A DNA stretch of 64,000 nt from Liolophura sinensis (Eukaryota; Mollusca; Polyplacophora; Chitonida; Chitonidae), in NCBI RefSeq assembly GCF_032854445.1, contig NC_088300.1, positions 10,294,001 to 10,358,000 of the forward strand. The letters run 5' to 3'. How positions within the stretch are numbered: position 1 is the first letter of the stretch; every line of letters starts with the position of its first letter. This document shows positions 49,601-57,709 of the stretch, piece after piece. A program made the position numbers and the translations under genes. A model generated the notes under the pieces. That model saw nothing but the letters and a program-made list of their open reading frames with translations. It searched no databases and was not told where the DNA came from.

Positions 49601-51152
49601 AATAGAACAATTGTTGACATGTTTGTATGTTTCAGTTTGGATTGTTCCTGTGGGTTTTGACATACATTGGAGCCTGGTTTAATGGAATGACCATCATCAT
49701 CCTAGGTAAGAAGTGCGTGTGGAAGCAGCACTGTAGATATTGGCACGATACTGCTACAGAGAGGACGCTGTGACAGCACTGATTTGTGGGTGAAAGTCAT
49801 CAGGTTGTTTAAGAACAAGTCCACTTAGGTGTTGCCTAAATGGAACACCTATGAGAAGGATATATCACATTGCCCACATCACTATCCTTCAGGCAATAGA
49901 TAAAGTATTAAGGTTACATGACTTATTCAGGTATTTGAAAGTGTAACTTTTGTACATTTTATGTTTGATTTTAGAGACAAATCTACATTGGTTGAATTGG
50001 CCAATTTCAGGACTGCAAAAATATAATTCAAATCAATCTACACAGTATAATGCCTTGAGAATACGCTTGAATAAACATGTTGCAAACATGTAAAAAGGTT
50101 AAAGAATAACAGTAGTAGACATTTCTGATTTTTTCTATATTGAAAAATCAGTTTGGCCAAGCATTACAGGGCTTGCCTTTGCAATTGATAGCTGGCTGTT
50201 GAGATGAGCTGTTTGATGGATATTTTTGTTTTTCAGGAGTTGTTACCATTTTCACATTACCCAAGTTCTATGAAACATACAAGGTAAGAATCAATATTCA
50301 CAACTCATTCATGGGTCTTCAGTGACCGAGGTGGTTAGCGTGCCAGCACGGCGCAACAACTGACGAGTCAATCTAGTCGCTCTGAGGTCAAATCAAGCTC
50401 ATGCTGGGTTCTTCTCCAGCTGTATGTTGGAAAGTCTGGCAACATCCTGCAGATGATCATGACTTTCCCCTGGACTCTGCCCACTTTCCTCCCACCATAA
50501 GGTTGAAGGGTATAATTCATGTAGTAACTAATATTAGTATATTTGCCCCCAAAGTAGACTAAAAAGTGCTTTTGTAGAGAGACATAAAGATCATAAGATA
50601 TTACTTCTGGTTCTGAAACTGAAGTGTTAGCGGTGGGATATCAGCCTACCTTCCAACTAAACCTTACTATTAAACCCAAATACAGTATTTCATGGTTAGA
50701 TGCAATTTTACAGAAAGCTTTGATGTGAGGAGATTTCTCCTAAACTTTACTACATAGTTCTCTACTAGCTCCGTGATGACAAACATTGAAACACCAGTGC
50801 AGCTATTATTTTTTATTCTTTTTCAGACTCAGATTGACAACTACCTGCATCTGGCCAGGACAAACATTAACAAGGTCTTAACTCAGTAAGTTGACATTCT
50901 GCTACGCTTTCTTGATATCCGTACATGTCTTCCCAGTGAATATTAATGGGAATATTTCTCATGACACACTGCGTTCCAAAACGTACGAAATATGAAACTT
51001 TCCTGTGTTAAACATTGTAAGCCAACACATCAGATGTTCTTTGTAACACTGGCCTCTATCATTCATTATGTACTGAATACAAGGATTTGTTCTATTTCAG
51101 AATTAAATCAAAGATCCCTTTCCCTAAGAAGAAGGATGTAAAGAAAGAGTAA
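19154..51152 (+). CDS. RTN: Reticulon, whole gene (long and short isoform routes)
   Basis: Reticulons insert two long hydrophobic hairpins into the ER membrane and stabilise tubules and sheet edges. Exons: 19154-19672, 22859-22888, 36404-36556 (long N-terminus), 42395-42506 (alternative first exon), and the shared homology domain 46950-47157, 48510-48648, 49636-49705, 50237-50283, 50827-50885, 51101-51152. Every exon before 46950 ends in phase 1, so each can join the domain exon. The short form totals 687 nt (228 residues). The long form would be about 425 residues once a one-base slip in exon 1 is allowed for. The domain carries [13 protein letters not shown], two hydrophobic stretches and the [14 protein letters not shown] region. 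Invertebrates usually have one RTN gene; I cannot assign a vertebrate number. Confidence 0.94.
19673..22858 (+). other. Reticulon intron 1
   Basis: Non-coding, AT-rich, 3.2 kb. No repeat family or exon is recognised. Confidence 0.75.
22859..22888 (+). CDS. RTN: Reticulon micro-exon 2
   Basis: Thirty bases between TTGTTTTAG and GTGAGT, phase 1 to 1. It encodes [10 protein letters not shown] plus a split codon. It joins exon 1 as ...[12 protein letters not shown]. Skipping it keeps the frame. The support is the phase agreement and good splice sites. There is no strong homology, so some doubt remains. Confidence 0.6.
23561..23718 (+). mobile_element. tRNA-derived SINE, opposite orientation
   Basis: Reads as the reverse complement of the copies at 16588 and 23933: 'ggccgtacgtgggaaggtct', 'gccagcaacctgcggatggt', 'cgtgggtttcccttgggct', 'taatgctggccgccgtcc', ending 'caccaatcaaataaataaa'. 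The tRNA-like head is missing on the left, consistent with 5' truncation. Confidence 0.88.
23933..24201 (-). mobile_element. tRNA-derived SINE, full length
   Basis: The most complete copy. TATTTATTTATTTG tail at left, body with 'ccagcattatggtggg' and 'gcaggttgctggcagacc', tRNA-like head at right. On the minus strand the head has box A TGGCTCAGTTGG and a box-B-like GAGTTCAAGTC, the internal RNA polymerase III promoter. It faces the copy at 23561 across about 215 bp. Confidence 0.92.
24994..25180 (-). mobile_element. tRNA-derived SINE, head-truncated
   Basis: (ATTT)n tail at left, then 'ttgatcagtgtttt', 'gacggcagccaacattatgg', 'accatctgcaggttgctgg' and 'gctggacttgaactcgcatc'. The body has an internal deletion between the 'gggaggaaaccc' and 'acaacc' parts, and the tRNA head is lost beyond 25180. 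Confidence 0.88.
28883..28930. repeat. Short tandem triplicate
   Basis: Three copies of a 17-base unit 'gatgatgcatgcacaa' in a row, containing the palindrome TGCATGCA. Confidence 0.85.
33429..33470 (+). mobile_element. SINE scrap
   Basis: 'ttcctcccaccatattgctg' followed by 'gctgccatcgtataa' matches the reverse-oriented SINE body over some 40 bases. Short and old. Confidence 0.5.
34230..34314. mobile_element. MITE-like element, partial copy 4
   Basis: Shares 'tagttttgtcggcaaaatca', 'tgcataagtcacattgaaag' and the right end 'gattgaggagtta' with copies 1 and 2. The left half is absent or too diverged. Confidence 0.55.
36404..36556 (+). CDS. RTN: Reticulon exon 3, long isoform
   Basis: 153 nt, acceptor GCCCATCAG, donor GTAAGT, phase 1 in and 1 out. 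It encodes [18 protein letters not shown], then [18 protein letters not shown] and [15 protein letters not shown]. Acidic, proline-rich linker sequence, with a CSLC pair near the end. It joins micro-exon 2 (…VDPRE) and the domain exon (…STMLLDLVYW) in frame, and skipping it also keeps the frame. No domain is recognised. Confidence 0.72.
36557..42394 (+). other. Reticulon intron 3
   Basis: 5.8 kb of non-coding AT-rich DNA without a recognised repeat family. The right part must hold the promoter of the alternative first exon at 42395, but no core element can be singled out with confidence. Confidence 0.7.
42395..42506 (+). CDS. RTN: Reticulon alternative first exon (short isoform)
   Basis: 112 nt from ATG to donor GTGGGT, phase 1 out. 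It encodes [20 protein letters not shown], then [17 protein letters not shown]. Spliced to 46950 it gives ...MCTPVLDLVYW, a 228-residue protein, the usual size of a C-type reticulon. Upstream 'ctgctgcag' could be an acceptor for a 5' UTR exon. Read-through in the phase of the other exons hits TGA, so this is a first coding exon and not an internal one. Confidence 0.82.
43040..43770. repeat. Minisatellite, ~24-30-bp TTGTAATGGG units
   Basis: The core 'gttgtaatggg' recurs about every 24-30 bp with variable inserts such as 'catgcattcct', 'tgtacatacattgt' and 'cggacattcat'. A higher-order unit of four to five cores repeats (near 43245, 43343, 43434, 43567). Several long minus-strand open frames of 'HYN' repeats come from this and are not genes. 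Confidence 0.93.
44721..44900. repeat. Recent 87-bp tandem duplication
   Basis: Two adjacent copies of 87 bases starting 'tacatg(c/t)actgttagtgc' and ending 'ggtttggaacatacatg' differ at about two positions. The near identity points to a very recent event or allelic merging. Confidence 0.92.
46650..46949 (+). repeat. 60-bp tandem array ending in the domain-exon splice acceptor
   Basis: Units of almost exactly 60 bp with landmarks 'tgcttgtctccccttctgg', 'ttgtcttacctgtgatttt' and 'catgtattgttacacctg', near 46680, 46740, 46800, 46860 and a partial one at 46928. The partial last unit, 'gtgcttgtctccattctgcag', is the polypyrimidine tract and AG of the exon at 46950. Other units carry the pyrimidine tract but not the AG at the matching spot. 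Confidence 0.88.
46950..47157 (+). CDS. RTN: Reticulon homology domain exon 1 (first hairpin)
   Basis: 208 nt, phase 1 in and 2 out. It encodes [20 protein letters not shown], then [37 protein letters not shown] and [12 protein letters not shown](L/V)YWRD.K.TG followed by a hydrophobic stretch of about 35 residues is the signature start of all reticulons. Coding GC is clearly higher than in the flanking introns. Confidence 0.97.
47158..48509 (+). other. Reticulon intron between domain exons 1 and 2
   Basis: Non-coding. A short AAC run followed by a C-rich tract lies at 47887-47921. Nothing else is recognised. Confidence 0.75.
48510..48648 (+). CDS. RTN: Reticulon homology domain exon 2 (loop)
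   Basis: 139 nt, phase 2 in and 0 out. It encodes [19 protein letters not shown], then [20 protein letters not shown] and EDLVDSIK. This is the hydrophilic 66-residue-type loop between the two hairpins (cf. Nogo-66 in vertebrate RTN4). The last ~65 bases and the donor are the source of the tandem array that follows. Confidence 0.97.
48649..49410 (+). repeat. Tandem array of exon end plus splice donor (9 extra copies, ~83 bp)
   Basis: After the true donor at 48649, nine more copies of 'exon end + donor + 38-bp spacer' follow at about 83-bp spacing. Copy donors lie at 48732, 48815, 48898, 48981 and then about 49137, 49222, 49307 and 49392; the fifth copy (about 49019-49094) lost its donor. Copies 1-3 are almost identical and copies 4-9 more diverged. 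In copies 1-4 and 6-8 the exon part stays open in the original phase: [15 protein letters not shown] in copies 1-3, [15 protein letters not shown] in 4, [14 protein letters not shown] in 6, [15 protein letters not shown] in 7, [15 protein letters not shown] in 8. Each is preceded by 'ccag' or 'ccaggag', so each looks like a 42-45-nt mini-exon. The spacer contains an in-frame TGA. Confidence 0.93.
49411..49635 (+). other. Remainder of the intron after the donor array
   Basis: Plain intron sequence leading to the acceptor 'tatgtttcag' before 49636. Confidence 0.7.
49636..49705 (+). CDS. RTN: Reticulon homology domain exon 3 (second hairpin)
   Basis: 70 nt, phase 0 in and 1 out. It encodes [19 protein letters not shown], then IIIL and a split Gly. 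First half of the second hydrophobic hairpin; the W..TY.GA.FNG.T pattern is typical of the family. Confidence 0.96.
49918..50113. mobile_element. MITE-like element, copy 5
   Basis: Same orientation as copy 3: 'gattttagagacaaatctac', 'gaattggccaatttcagga' and the right end 'gcaaacatgtaaaaaggtta' then 'aagaataacagta'. The left inverted end is weak. Located between domain exons 3 and 4. Confidence 0.6.
50237..50283 (+). CDS. RTN: Reticulon homology domain exon 4
   Basis: 47 nt, phase 1 in and 0 out. It encodes [16 protein letters not shown]. End of the second hairpin; F(T/S).P..YE.Y.. is strongly conserved in reticulons. Confidence 0.97.
50284..50826 (+). other. Reticulon intron between domain exons 4 and 5
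   Basis: Contains a SINE copy (50311-50505) that begins only 28 bp after the donor. The rest is unremarkable. Confidence 0.8.
50311..50505 (+). mobile_element. tRNA-derived SINE, plus orientation
   Basis: The tRNA-like head comes first on the plus strand ('cagtgaccgaggtggttagc', 'gtgccagcacggcgcaa', 'gaggtcaaatcaagctcatg'), then the body in reverse order compared with the copy at 16588 ('gcaacatcctgcagatgat', 'ctttcctcccaccataa'). The tail end is missing. Confidence 0.85.
50827..50885 (+). CDS. RTN: Reticulon homology domain exon 5
   Basis: 59 nt, phase 0 in and 2 out. It encodes [19 protein letters not shown] and a split Gln. The QID.Y..LA...I part is the amphipathic helix region that follows the second hairpin. 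Confidence 0.97.
51101..51152 (+). CDS. RTN: Reticulon last exon
   Basis: 52 nt ending TAA. It encodes [21 protein letters not shown]....K is the family C-terminus. The lysine-rich end has lysines at -2 and -3 and so resembles, but does not strictly match, the dilysine ER-retrieval signal. Confidence 0.97.
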
Positions 51153-53115
51153 ATTGCTATTTGTGAGCCAAGCGTATGATGTATAATGTAATGAGATGCC
51201 AGTCAGGTTTGCTTTAAACAAACAGTAGCATGAGGTTGCCATAAACTTTATACTCATGGAAAGATTGTTATTTTAGTGTGGTGAAGCCACGATTAGTATC
51301 TTCATAAAACCCAGACAATAGTAGAACATTACACCTACCTGTATTACCATCACACTGTTAAATCACATTAGTTTTGCTGGTTTCACTTTGCCAGAACAGA
51401 AAGTTTCACTGGATTGTCAGCTTCCCTGCACTGCTTAAGCCAAGCATTTTATTGATGTGAAACATTTTGCTGTGAATCTAGCTCTGTTGTTCCTGTAATG
51501 CCTGCAGATGGAGATGTGGAGCGGTAGTGCATGGTATCCCGCTGGGCGGTGATTGGGTTAGTGTGGTCTGGTTGGTGGTATATTTGAGGAGAATTTCAAC
51601 AGGATGGGATTCTCATGGTCTCCCAGTTGTAGACTCATGACTACATAGCAAAGCTTTCTATGAGTATATAGTTTACTCTGGCTGGTATCTTGACAGACAG
51701 ATTGAACTGTCTGAACTCTTTGTCCACTTTGTATCACTGTCACTTTTTTATGCCTTCCCTGTGCTTCAACATGGAGTATGAGTTATCTGCCCTTTGATTG
51801 CTTGACCTTGTATGTGGTGTATAGGGTTTAAGATGAGGGCTGTCGTTGCCGACATTGATTACATGTATTATCCAAGGTAGAATTATGGGACAGTAAGGCT
51901 GGTTGTCCAGGTATGAAGACAAGACAGTGTTGTGTACAGCTCTGAGGTGTTGAGAAGTTTGTGTTGGTGATGGCTTAAACTTGAGTTTGTTTTCTTTTAA
52001 GAAGTGTATTTATAACAGAGAAAATATGGTTGGATGTAATGATTAACATCTTGTAGTGTGACTCACAAACTGATCTCATATTTGATGTTCAATGTGGCTT
52101 AGGGGCACGTTAAGATTGATATATTTAACTGTTAGATGTTTCACATACATAATAGTTGCCTCCCCCATTTAGCAGTTTCAATCAAAGTTGACCAGTTTTG
52201 CTCTGTGTTAAAATTGCCTCGTACTTGCCCAAGATCATTGGCTCCCTTTTGCTAGGTGAGGTTTTTTGAGCACGGGCATACCCAGCAGACAGAAAAGGTA
52301 GGGAGATTGTTTTCCTCCATTGCAAGCACAAGTTAGAAATTTTGTTAAATATTGTGTTAAATATGTTGAAAAATGAAATAAATCTGTGGAAGTAGCATGT
52401 CATAGATAATTTGAGATGCATATTGTACAGTGACATATAAGGCCATGTATGAAACAAAGTTTAGTTGTTTGAAGGCCAATAACCTCATTTGCCTATTGTT
52501 TATGAATAAATTTGACATTCTAAGCAATGTTTTACTCAGAATTTTACTGATTTTTTTCTTTGTTGTAATGTTAAATCTGTGAAACTTCTTTCTGTATAAA
52601 TATTAAGAACATGGCTTCTCAAATGTATTTTTTGAAAAATTCGTGCTCCTCATTAAGACACTTGTGCCATATATTGGTGTTCCCTCCCAGAATAGAAAAA
52701 AATATTGCAGGTCACTTTGGTCTTTACTAGTACTTTCTTTCTGTAAAGTTTGAGCTTCCATTTTTATTGTTACATGATAAATAATCTGAGTAGCATTTGT
52801 ATTATATGCATCTATGAGGTAGTATTGTAGGACCCAATATGAATTTTAAATCCGGATTACACAGAAGTTCCAAATTAATCTCAGTTCTCCATCCAAATTA
52901 AGTTTTGTACTGCAGTTAGCAAAGTTGTTAGGTATTAAAATGTGCCATGGTTTTCATATCTAAGAAATTCTTGCATACATGTATAACCAAGCTGTTTTAG
53001 ACTGTGCTAAATATATGTATATCTAACTTTTTGGAGTTATGAAGATTCATATTTGTATTATAAGCTCATCCTAAATGTGACACTTTGTCAGGCCTCTGTA
53101 GTTTAAAAATAAACA
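51153..53115 (+). other. Reticulon 3' UTR (probable)
   Basis: AT-rich, no coding frame. AATAAA signals at 52377-52382, 52505-52510 and 53108-53113 offer three possible ends. A fourth lies farther off at 54193-54198. The transcript end cannot be fixed from sequence alone. Confidence 0.6.
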
Positions 53116-54478
53116 TATAATCCATGTAAAATATTGCCCTGTAATCTACTCTGTTATGTGCGGAGTTTGTCCATTGACAGTGATGTATAGTTGTAAAGTG
53201 GCATTTGCATGAATATTCACTTGGCAAGTTAATGGCCAAAACACATCCATATAATCTACTCTTACTGTAGTGCTGTGTTAACTGATCAGTCTTTCATAGA
53301 CAGCGTAGGTGCAAATTGTTCATTCTTGTACATCCTTATGTTTCATTTATGCAAATTGCAAAAGTAAGATTGCCTGTGGCTGTTTAAGTCAGCTTTATTG
53401 GTATGTAAGCTGTATTTGAATTAACCATACCTGCAGATATAAAATAACTCAAATTGTTTAATCTTGCGGCAAGTCCTGAAAACAGACGAGTGCTTCTTGT
53501 TCATACAACATTAGAGAAAAGAGTTATTGGTAGTTGATTAGTCAACTCCTAATTAAGGCTTTAGTCATTTCAGCAGAGCTTTTAGAGGGACTGTTAGTCG
53601 GTGGAACAACATGACGCACATGTATCCATGGAAGTATGATTGAGCAGAAAGGTTTGTGAGGAGGCCGGCTCAAAAGTACAGATGTATTTACGTGGGAGGA
53701 GATTAATAAGAACATCAGGAATTAACTGGGAGACTTCCATTGATGGTATTGTGTGCGTAGGTTGAAGTGAAAATTTGCACAAGAAAGACAAAACTAAGTC
53801 CATATTGTCAGTGTTGTTGTTGTTGTTGTGTAAGACAGAGGTTTCCAAGCTCAAACTCTTCGTTTCTGTCAGTCTCTTACTGTAGAGACAACACATACAT
53901 TCATATTCTTACTTGGTAAACCCACATTAAACTACCGCTACTTTGAGAAGATTATCAGACGAAAATTGCAAATGATGTTCTAAAAAGTCTCTGCGTAATG
54001 CTAGTGCTCTGTTGTGCAATCCTTTGATATATTAAGATATATATATATATGCGTGGTCTTCTACCAAATCAGTGCTGTGTTAACACTTATTATATAAGAC
54101 TGCATCTTTTTGGCTCAGCCCATTTAGTCACAAAGTCGTGGATTGTACACATTTGGTCTGATACTCTGTGGTAAATGATACATGTGAAATTTAATAAAAG
54201 TTGAAAAAGATACTGTCTTTTTTTTTGTTTGTTTTGGATGCTGTATGTATGGTTTCTCAAACCTTGGCCTGAGTGAGCACTTGCAGGACAGCAGAGATGC
54301 ATCATACTGTGCTTGTTACAGAAGGCCGTGAGTTTGTAGGGCAGTTGGCATCAACTGTTCACAGAGATGACCCGGCTCCATCTATTCATCAAATAACTGG
54401 TAAGGTCAACAAAAACATGAAGGAATATTTGTGTTTTTGTCAGATGGTTATTGATGTTTTTATTGCACTACTAATCCA
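53116..54478. other. Convergent intergenic region, left part
   Basis: Non-coding. Holds a GTT run at 53813-53828 and a short TA run at about 54035-54050. No gene is recognised. Confidence 0.6.
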
Positions 54479-54585
54479 GCTCATGCTGGCTTTCTCTCTG
54501 GTCAAACATTCCCCGGTTTTCTCCGACCTTAATGCATGAATAATCAGTCAGGGCGTAAAACACCAATCCAATAAAATAAATATTT
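54479..54585 (+). mobile_element. SINE fragment with internal deletion
   Basis: Starts 'gctcatgctggctttctctc' (middle of the SINE), passes through 'ccccggttttctccgacctt' and ends 'gggcgtaaaacaccaatcca' plus an A-rich tail. Much of the body between these parts is lost. Confidence 0.75.
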
Positions 54586-54954
54586 GACTGCTAAGTGTTA
54601 TAATTTATACAGTAGATCAGTCACACCTCTAACAGCGGTTAAGCCTCGTTTTGCCTACTTCTAGAATTTAATTAGAAAATGTGGGTAGGCGCAAGGAGAT
54701 TTGGTCTGCATTTCTTAATCCGTGAACAATAGGGGCATTATGGATTACCCAGCAGGGAACTCCCCTCAAAGTACATGGCGAGTCTCCATGTTAAAATAAA
54801 TTTAAAGCTGTTGTAAGATTAACACACGAATACAACGTACACTGGTAAACTTTTTAGCTATAAAATTTTTAAGTAACATTACAAGTAACATAATATACGC
54901 ATACTAGCCAAGGTGCATGACTCTGGAGGGGGGAAGCACGGTTGGCAAGCTCCA

Positions 54955-55490
54955 CAGCATCACTTTTCTCTGTCGCCATACCTCCTCTTCAGTTGTCCTA
55001 AGAACTCATCCAAGTTTCTGTACTTTCTTCTCTTGGGTCGCTGCCTTGCTCCATTTGATACCTGAGCCATCTTTACTTTGCTTACGGCCTGTTCCCATTG
55101 TAACAATCTGATGAATTCATACAGGTTCAGGTGCGTTTTACCCACTAAATTTTTCATTTGATGCCATCCCTCTACATTATTTGTTGTTTTTGGCCCGGTT
55201 GTGTTGTAGTGGTTCCACACTTCTTTATGCCAGACTCCTTCAGTCCAGGTTAATGTCGCGTAGTCCATGATGCCCGTCACTTGTTGTGTGGTGCTTCAGA
55301 CACGGCCTTAGTCTGAACATCCTCAACACATTCAGGTGGTACTAGAGCTAAGGCGACTGCTCGGTGAACAACAGCTTTAATGTCCAGTGCATCACGGTAT
55401 AGTTGCATACCAAACATTGCTCATCCGATGTTGGAAACGCTTCATTTCGATGACACTGCTGAAAAGTCACGTAATAAATGATGAAAGATC
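54955..55490 (-). pseudogene. MULE transposase remnant
   Basis: A minus-strand frame at 55280-54960 reads YATLTWTEGVWHKEVWNHYN, then TTGPKTTNNVEGWHQMKNL, NLYEFIRLLQWEQAVSKVK and RPKRRKYRNLDEFLGQLKRR. That is the C-terminal part of the MULE-type transposase proteins common in invertebrates (TW.EG.WH...WN......RTNN..EGWH). Upstream, 55430-55275 reads QLYRDALDIKAVVHRAVAL then ALVPPECVEDVQTKAVSE in another frame, joined across a stop. Frame breaks and the missing N-terminus mark it as dead. Confidence 0.8.
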
Positions 55491-57339
55491 ACTGCTCACC
55501 AGATGCACCCCACCCTTCTTGGTTATCTACCTGAGCGCACACTGGGTGGCCTCCCCATGACATCAGAATTGGAAATAGGCGAAACGAGATTTTTTGATGA
55601 ATAAAAGGAGGGGGGAGGGGGGTCTCATTGCAGAGGAAGAACAAAACAAGTATCTTACAGCATCACAGATGAAAATGTTATTTTTTTGTGAATATATTTT
55701 TGTATCAAGCACTCCCTTCAACCACTGGTTCTACAAACTTGGAACCCACCCAAAGAGGACTTGATGTACAATGTTTATATTAGTCCACTGATACCTGCTT
55801 TAGTCTGTCAGACTGAGAACATCTTTTACATGTACTTAGATGTTGAGAGACCAAGGGACTCACAGTTCACAATAAGAGGATGAAACGACATTCTAAATAC
55901 ATAGTTACTTAACTTGTTCATTACAACACTGGCCATTACTGGAGGTCCTATTGATTCTTGACTTGGATTTAACAATATTCTGTCCTATCACGATGGTGTC
56001 TCCATGTAACAGATCTATTTCACTGAGCATTCCACATACACACCACTCCACTTATTGACAGCATTCTGACACATGGCTGACAGTAGGCCTGATCGACCTA
56101 CCCTTACGCCATACCAGACAGATCTAAGATCAGCACTTGTAGTTTTCAGGATGTTTGACCTTGATCATGTAGTAGAGGGTCAAGAAAACTATCACTCATA
56201 CAGACAACAAAAATGGAAATTTTTTTATAACAGCTTTTGTATATTTGTAATAAATAGCAAGGCAATTGTGGTAGATTCATACATGAACAAAGTAACAACA
56301 TCTGCACAATGCTGAACAACATCCTTCACAAAGCTATAAGATGTACCTATGCCAACAAAAACTGCTTTTATTTTAAATCCTTGTTCTGAATCTGATGAGT
56401 GTTGACATAAATACAGGTTACATCCAGACTTGCTTGGTTTTCTATTACATAGCAACCCATAACTTCACATTAGGGGCTATATCTTTGATAATATAATTCG
56501 GCTCACAAGATTTATTTATGTACATACAGATAGTTTTAACAAAACCATTTTCAGCAGTAACAAGCTTTTAAAAGTAGCTGGACCAAGCACTGCCCTAAGA
56601 GTCAGTTTGTGACAAAGCACTAAGCATATGCGCCACTAATATCTGTTAAGTTCTACACCTGAATGGGCCACAATTAGCTCGAACGTGTAAATGAAACAGT
56701 ATTTACTGCTATGACTAGTGATTTACACTTTCTGGGTATAGCACAAAACTTAGTGATAAAAACTGGCTGAGTCCACTCCGAGTTTAGAACCAGCCTCTTT
56801 TGAATCCAGCAACTAACTGCTGCGGTCAACTGTGAAGACCCTTCAACCAACAGACCGCCCATAAAATTGGAGGTAGTTAACAAACAGCCTATGATACTCT
56901 TACATTACTATTCTCATTGGTGGATGTTTGTTTAGAAAGTTGTTTCGTTCACAGTTTGGGATTGACACGTCGGTATGTTTGAACAGATGAGAACTGAGTG
57001 AAGTGATAAATACCACTGAAGAGTTGCATCATTGGCCTTCATGTAGGTTCAACACCCGGCCTGAACATGGATTAATTTGCACCCTCTTTTTTTCGTTCCT
57101 CAGTACATATGAATATAGCTAATCAGTTAAATCAGGTGAGCTATTAAATACTAAAATAAGTACTTCAGTACATCAGTCACAGTTATTATATGTCATCAAG
57201 TACATCTATCAAGGACATGTACAGAGTGTAGCACCTGCATATGGACCACATGCAGACAAATATGATCGTAATAAGCAACACTATTTTTATATAAAGCTTC
57301 CATTCACGTGAGTAGGTTTACAGTTAAATGAATCTATCA
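55491..57339. other. Convergent intergenic region, right part
   Basis: AT-rich sequence between the transposase remnant and the RALGAPB 3' end. Short open frames show no family resemblance. A G-rich tract 'ggaggggggaggggggtc' lies at about 55607-55624. Confidence 0.6.
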
Positions 57340-57591
57340 CTATTAAACCAGATGTTTATTTATAGATTTGTAAGTAATATTGCACAATGTTCACAATCTA
57401 AACAATAGTTACCTCTTATACAAGAAGTCGGCAATTTGAAACCTCGTAAATGGTAACAGTAAACCTGCACGTGAAAAGCTCATGCTTGGGCGAGATGTGA
57501 AGTTACTGATGAGAGATGAGAGTGGTGTGGGAGGGTGGAAGTGGGGACTGGTAATATGTACAGTGTAAACACAGTGCACATGTAGGCCGAA
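57340..57591 (-). other. RALGAPB 3' UTR (probable)
   Basis: Downstream of the stop codon on the minus strand. The poly(A) signal AATAAA is present as TTTATT at 57355-57360, some 230 bases past the stop. Confidence 0.55.
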
Positions 57592-57709
57592 TTATACAGA
57601 TACATCTTGAAACAAAGCTGTGTAAAACTCTGGCTCTGTCACGTTACTCCGGTACTTCTTCACAATTTCTTGGATCTTCAATTTCCGCCTCACATGTGGT
57701 GGTTGATAT
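57592..57709 (-). CDS. RALGAPB: RALGAPB terminal exon
   Basis: 118 nt, phase 2 in. It encodes [19 protein letters not shown], then [19 protein letters not shown] and stop TAA (57594-57592). PPHVRRK...I..IV.KYR....EPEFYT.LF is the family's C-terminal signature. The tail after QDV is shorter than in vertebrates. Confidence 0.9.
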
